Shown here: in pieces, positions 22,223-33,129 of the stretch
Layout of the letters: every line of letters begins with the position of its first letter
Position numbering within the stretch: position 1 is the first letter of the stretch
Assembly: GCA_032716605.1 (NCBI GenBank)
Contig: CM064573.1
Location: 4,975,782 to 5,039,781, forward strand
Length of the DNA: 64,000 bases
Reading direction: 5' to 3'
Source: Paralithodes platypus
Lineage: Eukaryota > Arthropoda > Malacostraca > Decapoda > Lithodidae
Program-made: the position numbers and the translations under genes
The notes under the pieces: model-generated
What the model was told of the DNA's origin: nothing
Seen by the model: the letters and a program-made list of their open reading frames with translations, nothing else
Database searches by the model: none

Positions 22223-22589
22223 ATTACAAAAATAGGCAATGGTATAAATCAACATAATACATAATTTAATACAGGCGGACATAATCATGATCCGGTTCGT
22301 TGTGCACTGGGAGCTAAGGTGTCTTGAGATCGCCTCGTACCCATACACAACGAACGTATTATAGTCTGCATGGTTGGTATCTAATTGTATATACTTAGTG
22401 GGTATTTCAAGAATGTCAGGGGGTAAGGAAATGTGATTTGTATATTAGAAGACTGTGATTAACGAGACGTGTAACATGTGGAGGGAGGTGGTAGAAAGAG
22501 AGGGATCTCGTTGGGGGTGGAAGTTTCGCTCCCAGGAATTTTCGTTCCTGTGGTATTTCAATAATAATAATAAAATAATAATAATAATA

Positions 22590-22723
22590 AGGGGACAACC
22601 ACTGGTAAGGCAATACATACTGCTCAAAGAGCATTATTCTACTGTAACAACAGTATCGTCGTCTGGTGTTATTATAGTTTCCTCATTTGATTGCCACATA
22701 TGCTGTATATACGTGCTCATGGG

Positions 22724-22755
<32 letters not shown>

Positions 22756-23200
22756 GACTGAATTATTAATTGACAGGTAAATAATAGCACTACAAAACTA
22801 GTGCAATCATATGAGGAGGCTATTCATGTTTTCTTACATCAATGGTTATTGAGATCATAGGTAGCTGAATACAATTATTACATACAAGATGTGACTAATA
22901 TTTCGAACTACATTAATTATTATGCAATAATAGTACAACAAATATATTACAATCATATGAGGGACACTTCACATTCTTCATTACATCAACGGTTATTGAG
23001 GTCATAGTTAGCTGAATACAAGAGTCACATACATAATGTGACTAATATTACCAACTACCGAAGTTATAATGGAATTATAGTAATACAAATATTTTACAAA
23101 GATGAGTTACATGGTTCAAATTCTTATTACAATAATGGTTATTGAGGGGATAGTTAGCGCAATATGACCAGTGGAGAAGTTTACATACCGATAGTAATAT
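22590..23200 (+). repeat. Repeat module copy 2 and degenerate downstream copies
   Basis: The region 22590-22885 repeats 21590-21975. Further weak copies of the segment 'catcaatggttattgag' with 'gctgaatacaa' occur near 22925-23060 and 23085-23180, giving a decaying ~150-base tandem series. No gene seen from 22225 to 23200. Confidence 0.65.
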
Positions 23201-23244
23201 AATATTTAGTAGGGTGTGTGGTTATGGGAGAGAGGGAGGGGGGT

Positions 23245-23375
23245 TGTAGGAGGTAGAGGAATGGGTGGGAGAGGAGGAGGAGTAGGGGGGGGGGGGGGGG
23301 GGGGGGGAGGAGGAGGAGGAGGTAAGGTACTCCAGGGAGGAGGAAAGTGTGAGAGGGGAGGTGTGTGTGTGTGTA
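23245..23375 (+). repeat. Purine-rich direct repeat copy 1, with 23-base G run
   Basis: 'gtaggaggtagaggaatggg' to 'gagaggggaggtgtgtgtgt' is repeated at 23673-23770. Copy 1 has a G homopolymer at 23285-23307. Reported ORFs here are low-complexity glycine. Confidence 0.85.
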
Positions 23376-23437
23376 TGTCCCTTCTTAAACATCCTAGAGG
23401 GACCCTACCCGTCGTGACCCAGTCACCAGACCCCAGC

Positions 23438-23479
23438 CAATGCCTTCTCTATACATAATTATGTATAGAGAAGGCATTG
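23438..23479. repeat. 42-bp perfect palindrome
   Basis: The 21-base arm 'caatgccttctctatacata' plus 'a' is followed immediately by its exact reverse complement, with no loop. Confidence 0.95.
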
Positions 23480-23547
23480 CCCCAGCACCCAAAACACACA
23501 GCCACACAGATTCAGATTCATATTCAAATTATTTTATTTCCATAAAA

Positions 23548-23655
23548 TAATATTCGGAGGGAAGGTGCAAGTGGTCCTCCGGGAGGGACAGTGCCGCATA
23601 TCCGGAGGTACTTGTACATCAAGCCATTAGCCGAGAATATTGAGGACAATACAGC
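23548..23655 (+). repeat. Direct repeat, copy 1 (partner 24567-24670)
   Basis: Shared order 'ggtcctccggga', 'gccgcatatccg', 'aaccattagc', 'gaatattgaggacaat'. Between 23780 and 24960 there is no supportable gene; there is a 24-base A run at 23850 and an (AATG)n tract near 23988. Confidence 0.7.
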
Positions 23656-24566
23656 AGTATGGTTAGGGGTTTTGTAGGAGGTAGAGGAATGGGTGGGAGA
23701 GGAGGAGGAGGAGGAGGTAAGGTACTCCAGGGAGGAGGAAAGTGTGAGAGGGGAGGTGTGTGTGTGTGTGTATGTGTTGGGGAGGGTGGGACATACTACA
23801 TATAAATAAGTTGTTTAAGGCCAGCGATAGTACTGAAGATTAATATGGTAAAAAAAAAAAAAAAAAAAAAAAATCTTAAAAGGGAAAGTTTGAATTTCAA
23901 CGCAAGTCTACAGATATCGGCAGTATCGCTTCATCGTACCTGACACAACATATCAATAAGTAGGGAAGGAAACTGTATACGTGCAATGAATGAATGAATG
24001 AATGAATATAGAAAAGGTGGGTGAGGGTGAAAGAAGGGAAGTTTTTATTGGTGTAGTAAGAGAGAAAGTGAAAAAGTAGGAGCATAAAGAGTGTCGGGGC
24101 TTGACCCAACTTGCGTGAGTTGTTGATTTTAGTTTGGGGGTTTAGGGGAGGCACTGTTGGTATTGAGACACATTTTCCGAGAGCCTCAGTATGGCACGTC
24201 AAGAAGGCTTGGAGATAAAAATGGGTGGTAAGGCAAAAGATAATTAATTTTGGGTGGTAAAAGTTAATTTGGTGAAGTGAGATTCAGAAGCTCTGATCGG
24301 TCAAAAGTGGCATGGAGGCTGGGCTGTGGACGAGCCGGCATACCCCACCGCCTCTACCAGTCTGGACGAATCAGATGAGTCTGGGTGAATTGAATATAAA
24401 ATTTGGTAATGGAGAATGTTTTAATGATGGTCTGGCAATTTTGGATGGTAAGGGTCTAAAGTGGGGCAGCAAGGCATGGTTGTCAACTGCAGTCTAGAGA
24501 AGATTACACTGTCTTATGAAGAGCTTAAAGATCAAGATTCAATTAAGTTTAGTAGCAAAACAATAT

Positions 24567-24966
24567 TCAGAAGGAAGATACTAGTAGTCCTCCGGGATGG
24601 ATATGCCGCATATCCGAAGGTACTTAATTGTAGATCAAACCATTAGCAAAGAATATTGAGGACAATTATGTTGCTTACATATGCAAGGGTCATGTATATT
24701 GGCTTGCAAAAGGATATGAATTGGCACTTAACAGATTATTTAAATAAAAGCTGTGTTAGAGGCTCAGAGGGATATGTTTATACTGTACATTGTCAATCTA
24801 TTAAATGAGAATAGCAGTGATAAGTAAAGAAATACTGACTGATATTATAAGTGTGACATGATCAATGAAAATATGAAATCGTGTAGAGGGCGTTACAAAG
24901 GGTTTAAGTGTGACCTTGTAAGAAAGAAGAGATGTGTGGAGGGCAAGGGGTGCATACTTATAAGGT
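24567..24966 (-). other. Likely 3' flank of the I-like LINE, plus direct repeat copy 2
   Basis: Copy 2 of the direct repeat (24567-24670) is followed by about 300 bases without coding potential up to the stop of the RNase H ORF (minus strand). It may be LINE 3' untranslated sequence. Confidence 0.35.
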
Positions 24967-26289
24967 TCATGTTTCATGTTTACAGTACATATTATTGTGG
25001 GGGGCAAAGTTCTTGTGTTTTTTTAGTATGTTATTGATTACGTTATTCTTTAGCATGTATATTGCTTGATCCTCAATTGTGGTTAACTGATTATTCCTGT
25101 ATTCCCCAATCATTGGGCATTCCAGGATATAGTGCTCGAGAGAGTGTTTGTTGGGAGCTCTGCAAACCCTACATTGCCTGTGCTCTTCTTCTACCTGCCA
25201 ATTCAGCTGCCATGGATAACAATAGCCAAGCCTTATTCTTGCATGTACTGAGTCTACCCACCTACTCGTTGTACGTTTACCATAGGTGTATTTGGTCGTA
25301 AATGCTACTTTATTGTAGTAGTTTATAGATCGGCTGGTATTATGATGTCTAGCTCTGTCTTCATCCACTCTTTCTTCTTGTGTCTTTTTAATTATAGTTC
25401 TCATTTGTTTCAATGACAGTTCAAGAATATGATCAGGTTCTTCTTTCTCTGAGGCCTCCTTGGCAAGATTATCTGCCCTTTCATTGCCTGGGATGCCTAC
25501 ATGTGAAGGAATCCAGGCAAATTTGACCCCTAGCCCCTTCTCCCCTACACATTTTATCCCCCGTCTGATATCTTGTACAAGGAAAGGATAGGTGGGTTGG
25601 GGGCTAGAGATAGCTTCCAAGGCCGCCCTGCTGTCAGATAGGATAAGAATATTCTTTCCCCTTCGAAAGATACTCCCAATTCCCATCGCTATTGCCACCA
25701 GCTCAGTTTGAGTGGAGGAGGCCCAGTCCTGTAGCCTGGATAGTTCATCGTCTTCCTGAGCAAAGTTGCCACCACTCATAATAGTGATGGCAGCTCCTGC
25801 CCTCCCAGTTACGGTGTTAAGTGAGCCGTCACAGTATACCTGATCAGTGTTCTCATCTGTCATATCTTCTATTAGTGACATAAAGTTTGTCTTCAGAGCG
25901 TAGGACGGGATCTCAGACTTTTTTGTGTCGAGTTGTGTCACTATAATCTCAATAGTGGCCTCTTCCCAGGGCGGAAGGGGGACACTCAATTGCCGGTCAT
26001 CTGGATGGTAGTCTGTAAGCTGGGTGGGCGGGGTGGGGTCAGTCAGTTGCCAGTCACCGATATAGTAGTCTGTAAGCTGGTAGTCAAGAATGTCAGCAGC
26101 AGTTACATGTGGCCAGTCCCTGCCTTTTAAGTCATCTATTCTAAGTAGCTCCATTAGTGCAGTCTTAGGTCGTGTTTCTCTGTCGTCTCTCAGTGTTCGT
26201 ATGCCTATTATCATATTTGTTTCTTTTATTCTATCAGTGATGGACGATAGATTTAACTCAGATTTTTTACCTTGACATTTCTCGGACAT
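24967..26289 (-). mobile_element. I-like non-LTR retrotransposon: RNase H and C-terminal zinc motif
   Basis: The 440-residue frame carries an RNase H domain: VYCDGSL (first Asp), SSTQTELVAI (Glu), ILSDSRAAL (Asp) and SHVGIPGNERADNLAKEA (His and last Asp), so all catalytic residues are in place. Near the C-terminus CRVCRAPNKHSLEHYILECP forms a Cys2-His-Cys-like cluster usual after the RT in such elements. The start is a frame change from the RT frame: the two overlap at 26253-26289. Internal RNase H separates it from the CR1/jockey and RTE copies nearby; the I/R1 group is the best guess. Confidence 0.85.
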
Positions 26290-27290
26290 CCAAACATAAG
26301 TCTCATGGCTTCATTTTGCAGTTTGTCAAGTTTTTCGATCTGATTAGCAGGTAGACAGGAGAGAGCAGGTGTATGGTAGTCAATTACTGATCTAATATAG
26401 GCAATGTACATGGTCCTGAGGATAGTGATGGAGGCACCCAAGCCTTTCCATGACATTACTTTAAGGGGCCTTAGTCGTCTTTTACAGGTGGTCATTACAT
26501 GATTAAATTCAGCATTATTACCCTGTAGTCCCCCAACATACACTCCCAGATATTTATAATAGTCTACCCTCTCCAGTACATTACCATGAAGATGTAGAGG
26601 CTTGTTACGATTCCAACCTTTTGTTATGGCTTTTGTTTTGTTTGTTGATATTACCAGGCCTAATTGGTCACAAGCTTCTCCTACCAAGTCTAGGGCACGT
26701 TGCATGTCCCTGTGACTATCGGCCTGGATCAAAATATCATCAGCATAGCTTTCACAGATCACTCCTCTGGGAAATTTGAGTCTAACAATAATGTGCATTA
26801 ATATGTTGAATAGTATTGGATTTAATACTCCCCCCTGTGGTGTACCCAGCTCAAGCTTACGTACTTCAGACTTTTTACCTTGAAAGACAACATATGCACT
26901 TCTATTGCTGAGGTATTCCTTGATCCAGCCCAATAGTTTACCTTTTACACCCATTTTCGCCAACTCGCAAAGTATTACATCCCTGTTTGCTACATCAAAT
27001 GCACCCTTTAAATCTAAAAATACAGTAAAGTTACACCTATGGTTAGAGAGATATGATGTGATACAGGACATTGTACTTCTGCCTTTGATGTAGCCATTCA
27101 AATGCGGGCTCAATTGTGACTCTATTTTGTGCAGTAGCCTATTAAGGACAATCCTTTCAATTGTCTTGCAATAACAAGAAAGAAGTGATATAGGTCTCAT
27201 GGCTGTAACAGAACTAGCCTTGGGTACAGGAATTATGACAGCTCTTTTCCAGTCAGGAGGGATGACACTGTTGCGATAGCTAAGGTTAAA
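26253..27290 (-). mobile_element. I-like non-LTR retrotransposon: reverse transcriptase, 5'-truncated
   Basis: Encodes PDWKRAVIIPVPK, MRPISLLSCYCKTIER, FTVFLDLKGAFDVANRD (motif A), LGTPQGGVLNPILFNI (motif B) and ICESYADDILIQ (YADD catalytic motif), followed by the thumb. It is open for over 340 codons. The 5' part, including the endonuclease, is missing: at about 27291 the sequence switches to an RTE-like copy on the opposite strand. With the RNase H ORF this is the best preserved non-LTR element in the window, with one visible frame break. Confidence 0.88.
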
Positions 27291-28013
27291 ATTGATTGAG
27301 AGAGTGAGAGTGAGAACGGAGAAATGGATAGGCGACGAGCAGGGAGGTTTTCGGAAGGGAGGAGGATGTGTAGATCAGATTTTTACCCTGAATTGTGTAG
27401 TGGAGAAATATATGGCGAAGAAACAAAAGGTGCATGTTGCCTTTATGGAGTTGGAGAAGGCCTATGACACAGTGGATAGAGAAAGTTTGAGCAAAGTACT
27501 TAGCATATACGGAGTAGATGGCAAGTGGCTTAAAGCAGTGAAGAGCATGTAATAATAATAATAATAGTTCTTAAAGCTAGCGCATGCTAAGCTAGCTAAG
27601 GATAGCTCAATAAGGCCGATTAGGCGTATTTCCATTGGGGTCCTCTACTACTATCCCATCCCTTTGCTCATGAGGGATGGTAACGACTCAGTGCTTATGA
27701 AAAATCTTTAATGCGCCGAGCGTGGGCGCGAACCCGGGCCTTCTGGGTGGAAGTCCGAGACGCTAGTCACTACACCAAGCGAGCCGCTACGAGGGTGCAA
27801 AGGCGGCAGTACGTGTGGAGAGTGAGCAGAGCGAGTTTTTTTACCTGAATGTTGGTTTGAAACAGGGGTGTGTGATGGCCCCGTGATTGTTTACTGTATA
27901 TATGGATGGAGTCTTGAAAGAAATAATGTCAAAGGAGGGAATTGAGTGGAAGCTACCTATACTGCTGTTTGCGGATGATACAGTTCCGATAAGTGATAAT
28001 GAATGGGAGTTAG
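27291..28013 (+). mobile_element. RTE-like LINE fragment, copy with nested SINE
   Basis: Same RT region as 16805-17290 (GFRKGGGCVDQIFTLN, KAYDTVDRE, VGLKQGCVMAP). It is split at 27551/27788 by a SINE, then continues to 'gaatgggagtt', where the recombinase-like unit A begins. It starts inside motif-rich RT, truncated against the I-like LINE. Confidence 0.75.
27552..27787 (-). mobile_element. tRNA-derived SINE inserted in an RTE copy
   Basis: Read on the minus strand: A box 'tggtgtagtgactagcg', then B box 'gggttcgcgcc' (plus 27725-27736), a unique body and an (ATT)n tail next to the RTE break at 27551. Removing it restores RTE sequence 'catgta' to 'cgaggg' found intact at 30828. A target duplication longer than 2-3 bases is not evident. 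Confidence 0.75.
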
Positions 28014-28635
28014 AGGGCCGACTTTTCAATGAGATTTTGTTGACAATTATGACCCTTATTTTGTAATATTAATTTACTTTGATACTTAGCAACCCAATAA
28101 AAATGAATACAAAATATGTAGTTTTTTACCTTCAAGAGTTGCATACCATGCAGGTCTTGAGCTGGTGATGACCATACACACACAGAGACTTCTTGCAGCT
28201 TCGTCAGGTGATAGGGTAGTGCCCCTGAGAGTTGCGGCAGGTGTGGCAGGTGCGGAAGATGTGACAGGTCGGGCAGGTGCGTGCGGTCCACCGATACGCG
28301 CAGGTGTGGAGGGTGGCAGGACATCCACACTCTCTTCATCGTCGGTACTGTCGTAATTGGAGGGAGGCCTTCTACGTTGCCGTGGTAGTCCTGCCTTCTT
28401 TGGGTGGGTGAAGGGTTGTATGGCAGCCGTGACTGCCTGCCTTTCCTGTCGCTCCTCCCTGCCCCTAAAAGAGAAGTCACGTCGTAATGACGCCAAAGTA
28501 CTCCTGGTGGTACGTGGTGAAGACGAAGTGCTAGCACGAGGAGGTGTGGGGGCATCCGTGTCTGGCGCCGGCACCACAGGGTTGGCGTGGGTGGCGACGG
28601 AGCGACAATGTGGGTGGGCTCTATATCTATAAGCT
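28014..28635 (-). mobile_element. Recombinase-like unit A: N-terminal exon only
   Basis: Starts at the same 'agagggccgac' terminus as units B-D, directly abutting RTE sequence, and carries the acidic/proline-rich N-terminal exon (about 28125-28630, minus), ending where RTE sequence resumes at 28636. About 75 bases of RTE sequence before the unit (27938-28012) are repeated after it (28636-28710), so the unit is flanked by a long direct repeat. Confidence 0.65.
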
Positions 28636-29040
28636 CGAATTGAGTGGAAGCTACCTATACTGCTGATTGCGGATGATACATTTCTGATGAGTGATAATGA
28701 ATGGGAGTTGCAGGGTCCGGTAAATGAGTTTGGAACAGTGTGCGAAAAATGGAATTTGAAGGTAAATGCGGGGAAGAGCAAGGTTATGGTCTTCGAAAGG
28801 GGTGAAGTCACAGAGTGTGAGGTGAAGCTGAACGGTCAGGCTATGGAGAATTGGAGATCGTCAACTCTTTTAAGTATCTGGGCAGTGTGTTTAGTAAAGA
28901 TGGGACTATGGATGAAGAAGCGCGGAAGAGGGTATAACAGGGGAAGAGGGTTATAGGAACGCTGAAAGCAGTAACAAGAAATAGGAAGGTCAGTATGGAA
29001 GTGGCCACCCCTTCGGGGATCGCGGCATCAGCCTAAAGAG
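28636..29040 (+). mobile_element. RTE-like LINE fragment with 3' hairpin
   Basis: Encodes NEFGTVCEKWNLKVNAGKSK and continues to the hairpin at 29002-29030 and an ATAG-rich tail. Closely matches 17240-17640 and is followed by the same exon copy. Confidence 0.75.
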
Positions 29041-29410
29041 AGATAGATAGATTGCATTTTTAACATGTTACTTAGATACATGATCTATCCATTTTTAACT
29101 TCTTCTTGACGATGGAACTTGTCGATGCTTCATTGATTGACCCCTCCAGGGCTGCTTGGTTCACCTCAATATTCGATTGTGATCCTGCACTTTTATGATG
29201 GTTGGTGTAACTGGCGAAGAAGACCCTTGCTCATCCATGACCGAGATCCACAGTCCTGGAACTGACCGAGTCCCATCATCCAAGGGTACATTAGTTGACT
29301 GTCACCTGAAAAGTGTGGACAAAATAATATACATAAGTTTTTTTTTAATGCATAGATAAAGTTAATTGTAGCATGATTTATTTATTAGTACACAATAATT
29401 CCCTAAATAC
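29041..29410 (-). pseudogene. Second minus-strand copy of the duplicated-exon family
   Basis: Matches 17641-18010 almost base for base, including flanking intron. Both copies lie between an RTE 3' end and an RTE endonuclease fragment, which indicates duplication of a composite block rather than independent insertions. Confidence 0.65.
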
Positions 29411-29434
29411 ACAAACAAAAAGCAAAACAAAAAA

Positions 29435-31054
29435 ATTCAAATTTAAGAAGGATAAGACAGTGGTGGAAAGAAAGTCATTGATTGATTATGTATGTGTCGA
29501 TGCACGAATGAAGAAATCTGTGATGGAGGCTAGGCCGTATAGGGGTATTGGAGGGGGTCTGTCGGATCATTATATAGTAGTAGCTAAGGTTAGGATATAA
29601 AAAAAGTGGGTGAGGAGAGCTGGAGGGAGGCAGAGGAAGGTGGAATGGTGAGAAGGGTGGAGAGGTTACAGGAGGAGGACATCAGGGAAGAGTACAGGAG
29701 AGCAGTAGAAAGAAGACTAGGTGGGTTCGACCTGGAAGTTATGGAGGAAGTGGAGGAGATGAGCAAGGTGCTTAGGGATGAGATCTGTGCAGCATGTGAG
29801 GAGGGGTGTGGAGTGAGGAGAAGAGGGAGGGGAGTGAAAGGTACAGCATGGTGGACAGCAGAAGTAAAGATAGCTGTGGAAGAAAAGAAGCAACCATATA
29901 GAGAGTGGTTGGGTAGTAGAGGGAATGAAGATTTCGAGAGACAGCAAGGAGCCAGATATGTGGAGAGTAAGAGGGTGGTGAAGAGAGTAGTGAAGGAAAG
30001 TAAGAGGAGAGTAGATGAGGAATTTGGAAGGAATCGGAGTGTAAAATGGAGGGAGATTAAGAAACTGTTCAGGAAAGAAGTCAAGAAAGTTAGGGAAGGT
30101 AGCAGGGGGAAACAGTAAGGGTGTGAAAGATAAGAATGGGAGAATGCTAGCCGAGAAGCAAGAGAGAGTCGAAAGATGGAGGGAGTACTTCAATGAGTTG
30201 CTAAATGTAAGGAATGAAGAGCCAGCAAACATAGTTGGATATGGTATGGGAGGGAGAAGCAGAGAAGTAGGAGAGGGGATGGTGGGGATCAGGAGATCAG
30301 AAGTGTGGGAAGCCATGCCAAGAGTGAAGTTGGGGAAAGCACCAGGAACAGATGGAGTGTGTGGAGAAATGTTGAGTTATGGTGGTGAGATAGTGATCGA
30401 AGGGGTATGGAAAATGTGCAAACTAGCATGGGAGAAGGGGAGTGCACCCGATGACAGGAAGACTGGCATAACAGTCCCCCTATATAAGGGCAAAGGGGAA
30501 AGAAGAGTGTGTGGTAACCACCGAGGAATATGTCTTCTAAGCATAGTAGGGAAGGTATACAGTAGGGTAGTGATTGAGAGAGTGAGAGTGAGAACGGAGA
30601 AATGGATAGGCGACGAGCACGGAGGTTTTCGGAAGGGAGGAGGATGTGTAGATCATATTTTTACCCTGAATTGTGTAGTGGAGAAATATCTGGCGAAGAA
30701 ACAAAAGGTGTATGTTGCCTTTATGGACTTGGAGAAGGCCTATGACAGAGTGGATAGAGAAGGTTTGTGGAAAGTACTTATAGCATATACGGAGTAGATG
30801 GCAAGTGGCTGAAAGCAGTGCAGAGCATGTACGAGGGTGCAAAGGCGGCAGTACGTGTGGAGAGTGAGCAGAGCGAGTTCTTTGACCTGAATGTTGGTTT
30901 GAAACAAGGGGTGTGTGATGGCCCCGTGATTGTTTACTGTATATATGGATGGAGTCTTGACAGAAATAATGTCAAGGGAGGGAATTGAGTGGAAGCTACC
31001 TATACTGCTGTTTGCGGATGATACAGTTCCGATAAGTGATAATGAATGGGAGTT
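29435..31054 (+). mobile_element. RTE-like LINE, longest copy (endonuclease end, linker, RT)
   Basis: The endonuclease C-terminus ends SDHYIVVAKVRI near 29600. The linker (29606-30118) is highly charged with WWTAEVKIAVEEKKQ. The RT frame 30123-30797 has ERWREYFNELLN, LGKAPGTDGVCGEML, VPLYKGKGERRVCGNHRGI, GFRKGGGCVDHIFTLN and VAFMDLEKAYDRVDRE (motif A). A 2-base insertion near 30783 shifts frame, and motif B and the ADD region follow in other frames to 31054, where unit B begins. The spacing and motifs fit the RTE clade. At least three frame breaks, so inactive. Confidence 0.82.
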
Positions 31055-33129
31055 AGAGGGCCGACTTTTCAATGAGATTTTGTTGACAATTATGACCCTT
31101 ATTTTGTAATATTAATTTACTTTGATACTTAGCAACCCAATAAAAATGAATACAAAATATGTAGTTTCTTACCTTCAAGAGTTGCATACCATGCAGGTCT
31201 TGAGCTGGTGATGACCACACCCACACAGACCGCTTGCAGCTTCGTCAGGTGATCGGGTAGTGCCCCTGAGAGTTGCGGCAGGTGTGGAAGGTGTGACAGG
31301 TCGGGCAGGTGCGTGCGGTCCACCGATACGCGCAGGTGTGGAGGGTGGCAGGTCATCCACACTCTCTTCATCGTCGGTACTGTTGTAATTGGAGGGAGGC
31401 CTTCTACGTTGCCGTGGTAGTCCTGCCTTCTTTGGGTGGGTGAAGGGTTGTATGGCAGCCGTGACTGCCTACCTTTCCTGTCGCTCCTCCCTGCCCCTAA
31501 AAGAGAAGTCACGTCGTAATGACGCCAAAGTATTCCTGGTGGTACTTGGTGAAGACGGAGTGCTAGCACGAGGAGGTGTGGGGGCATCCGTGTCTGGCGC
31601 CGGCACCACAGGGTTGGCGTGGGTGGCGACGGAGGGACACTGTGGGTGGGCTCTATATCTATAAGCTCGTCCTCGATGTCGTCATGTTCAGCTTCGTTGT
31701 CGCAATTGTTGTCAGAAAGTGAGAGAATGACTAAGAGGGTGTACGAGAGCTAGGTGGAAGGATGGAGTGAGGAAGTATATGAACGAAGGCGGTGCTGGTT
31801 GGGGGGGGGAGGGGCGTCGACTGACTGGGGATAGAGGTGCGTGGGGGCAGTTCGTGGGTGGCCACCCCTTCGGGGATTGCGGCGTCAGGCAATAGACATA
31901 TATAGATTTGTACATTTTGCCACATAAAAATAAAAAAAATTGTAACTTTCTTGTATGCCTCATCAACGCCTACCCTGATGCTGCATCACAACGTAGATCC
32001 TTTCGAATGTTTACAACTCGTTTTCCAGTAGTCCTGTGATTGGTGAAGTCGTAGTTTCTTTCTGGATATTATCATGCTGTGGCAGGCCAAGGTTGCAAGG
32101 GCTTGTCTGTTGGCAGGTGTATAATACTGTATATCCTCATCTCTGAGGGCAGCTGTGATCTGTTCATGTCGTAGCTTCCGGCTGCCCACTCCCCAACAAT
32201 GCCTGCCCTCAGTCCCATTTTGGCAATGATTTTCCCTACATTTTCTACTGAGAGGTGAGAGCAACATTGGCCGTCGGTGTTGTTGCCCTCCCGATTCACA
32301 AACATCTTACATTTTGGCCTTACCCATGTGGCAACTACTGGGCGATAATATTTCATGTACGCCTCAAGAGCAGCTGCCTCTGTATTGCCTAAGTAGAAGA
32401 TGCAGGGGTCTTTGGCCCCCGTTTTGTGTCGTGCTACTCTACCATCTTCGACGCCGTTTGTGCTTCCCTCGTAGGCACTGATTGTAAATTCAGTAAACTC
32501 CTGATTTCTTCGAAGGCAGCGAACGAACAGTCTCACAATCAGTGCATCTCTCAGGTTGACTTATTCTTTCTTCATATGTTGGCTTGCTGGTGCACGGCCA
32601 TCATGGATTAATGATGCAGCATTGTTTATGAGAATTTCAATAGCATCATTAGTTTCTAGGCTACGCGCATCCTCCATTGGCAACATCTCGGCCTCATTTT
32701 GCTGTATACGGTGTTCTCTCTGTCCCGCCTCATCCATGCCAAAGTATTCTGTGGAAGAAAATATGACAGAACACAATAAATAGTTGTACAACATAATTAT
32801 GGAATCACTTTTTTTACATACAATTATAAAAAAAATACTAGAAGACATGTAACGCTCACAAATTGGAATAGGAACTAATAGATAGCGATACTATAACGTT
32901 ATGTTGATTGAACTTTGAGAGGGTCGACTTTCTGGGGGCAAAAATCCTGGGAAAAAAAAATCATAAATCAAGTACTTCTCCATGAATGTGCCTAAAACTT
33001 ACTATGAACATAAATATGCACCCTATGAACCAAATCAGCATATAAATAACCATCCCAAAACACACGAAAGTAATACAAAATAAGGGCAAACGAAAAAGGC
33101 CAAAATAAGTATTATTTGACGTTACATTG
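31055..33129 (-). mobile_element. Recombinase-like tandem unit B (~2.07 kb)
   Basis: Begins 'agagggccgacttttcaatg' at the RTE junction and runs to 'gttacattg' before unit C. It contains an N-terminal exon (31173 to about 31715) and a catalytic exon (about 31986-32748), both minus. The N-terminal exon is cut by an inserted tail carrying the RTE 3' hairpin (31859-31887). Units B and C are near-identical along their length, hairpin insertion included, so they arose by tandem duplication after that insertion. Confidence 0.7.
31986..32748 (-). pseudogene. Tyrosine-recombinase-like catalytic exon, unit B
   Basis: An acceptor (cttccacag) precedes EYFGMDEAGQREHRIQQ. After an in-frame TAA the frame continues NLRDALIVRLFVRCLRRNQE, VARHKTGAKDPCIFYL, YMKYYRPVV and KMFVNREGN. 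This order (helix with Arg, 'HKT' lysine/beta region, RP, F-V-N/T) matches animal tyrosine-recombinase (phage-integrase fold) domains such as those of Cryptons. Later residues lie in a second frame (32267-31986): RKLRHEQIT, then LATLACHSMIISRKKLRL, where H-x-x-R-like and 'CHS' boxes would precede the nucleophile. Lys-Lys-Leu stands where Tyr is expected. The copy is inactive: stop, frameshift, no obvious Tyr. Confidence 0.6.

Noticed and set aside
23216..23458. Glycine-rich protein ORF
   Set aside because: Translation of a G-rich low-complexity tract.
27715..27787. tRNA gene on the minus strand
   Set aside because: A/B boxes are present, but it is inserted in a LINE and followed by a SINE body and an (ATT)n tail.
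29590..30316. Long minus-strand ORFs rich in Ser/Leu
   Set aside because: Antisense of the charged RTE linker; codon bias mirrors the sense strand.
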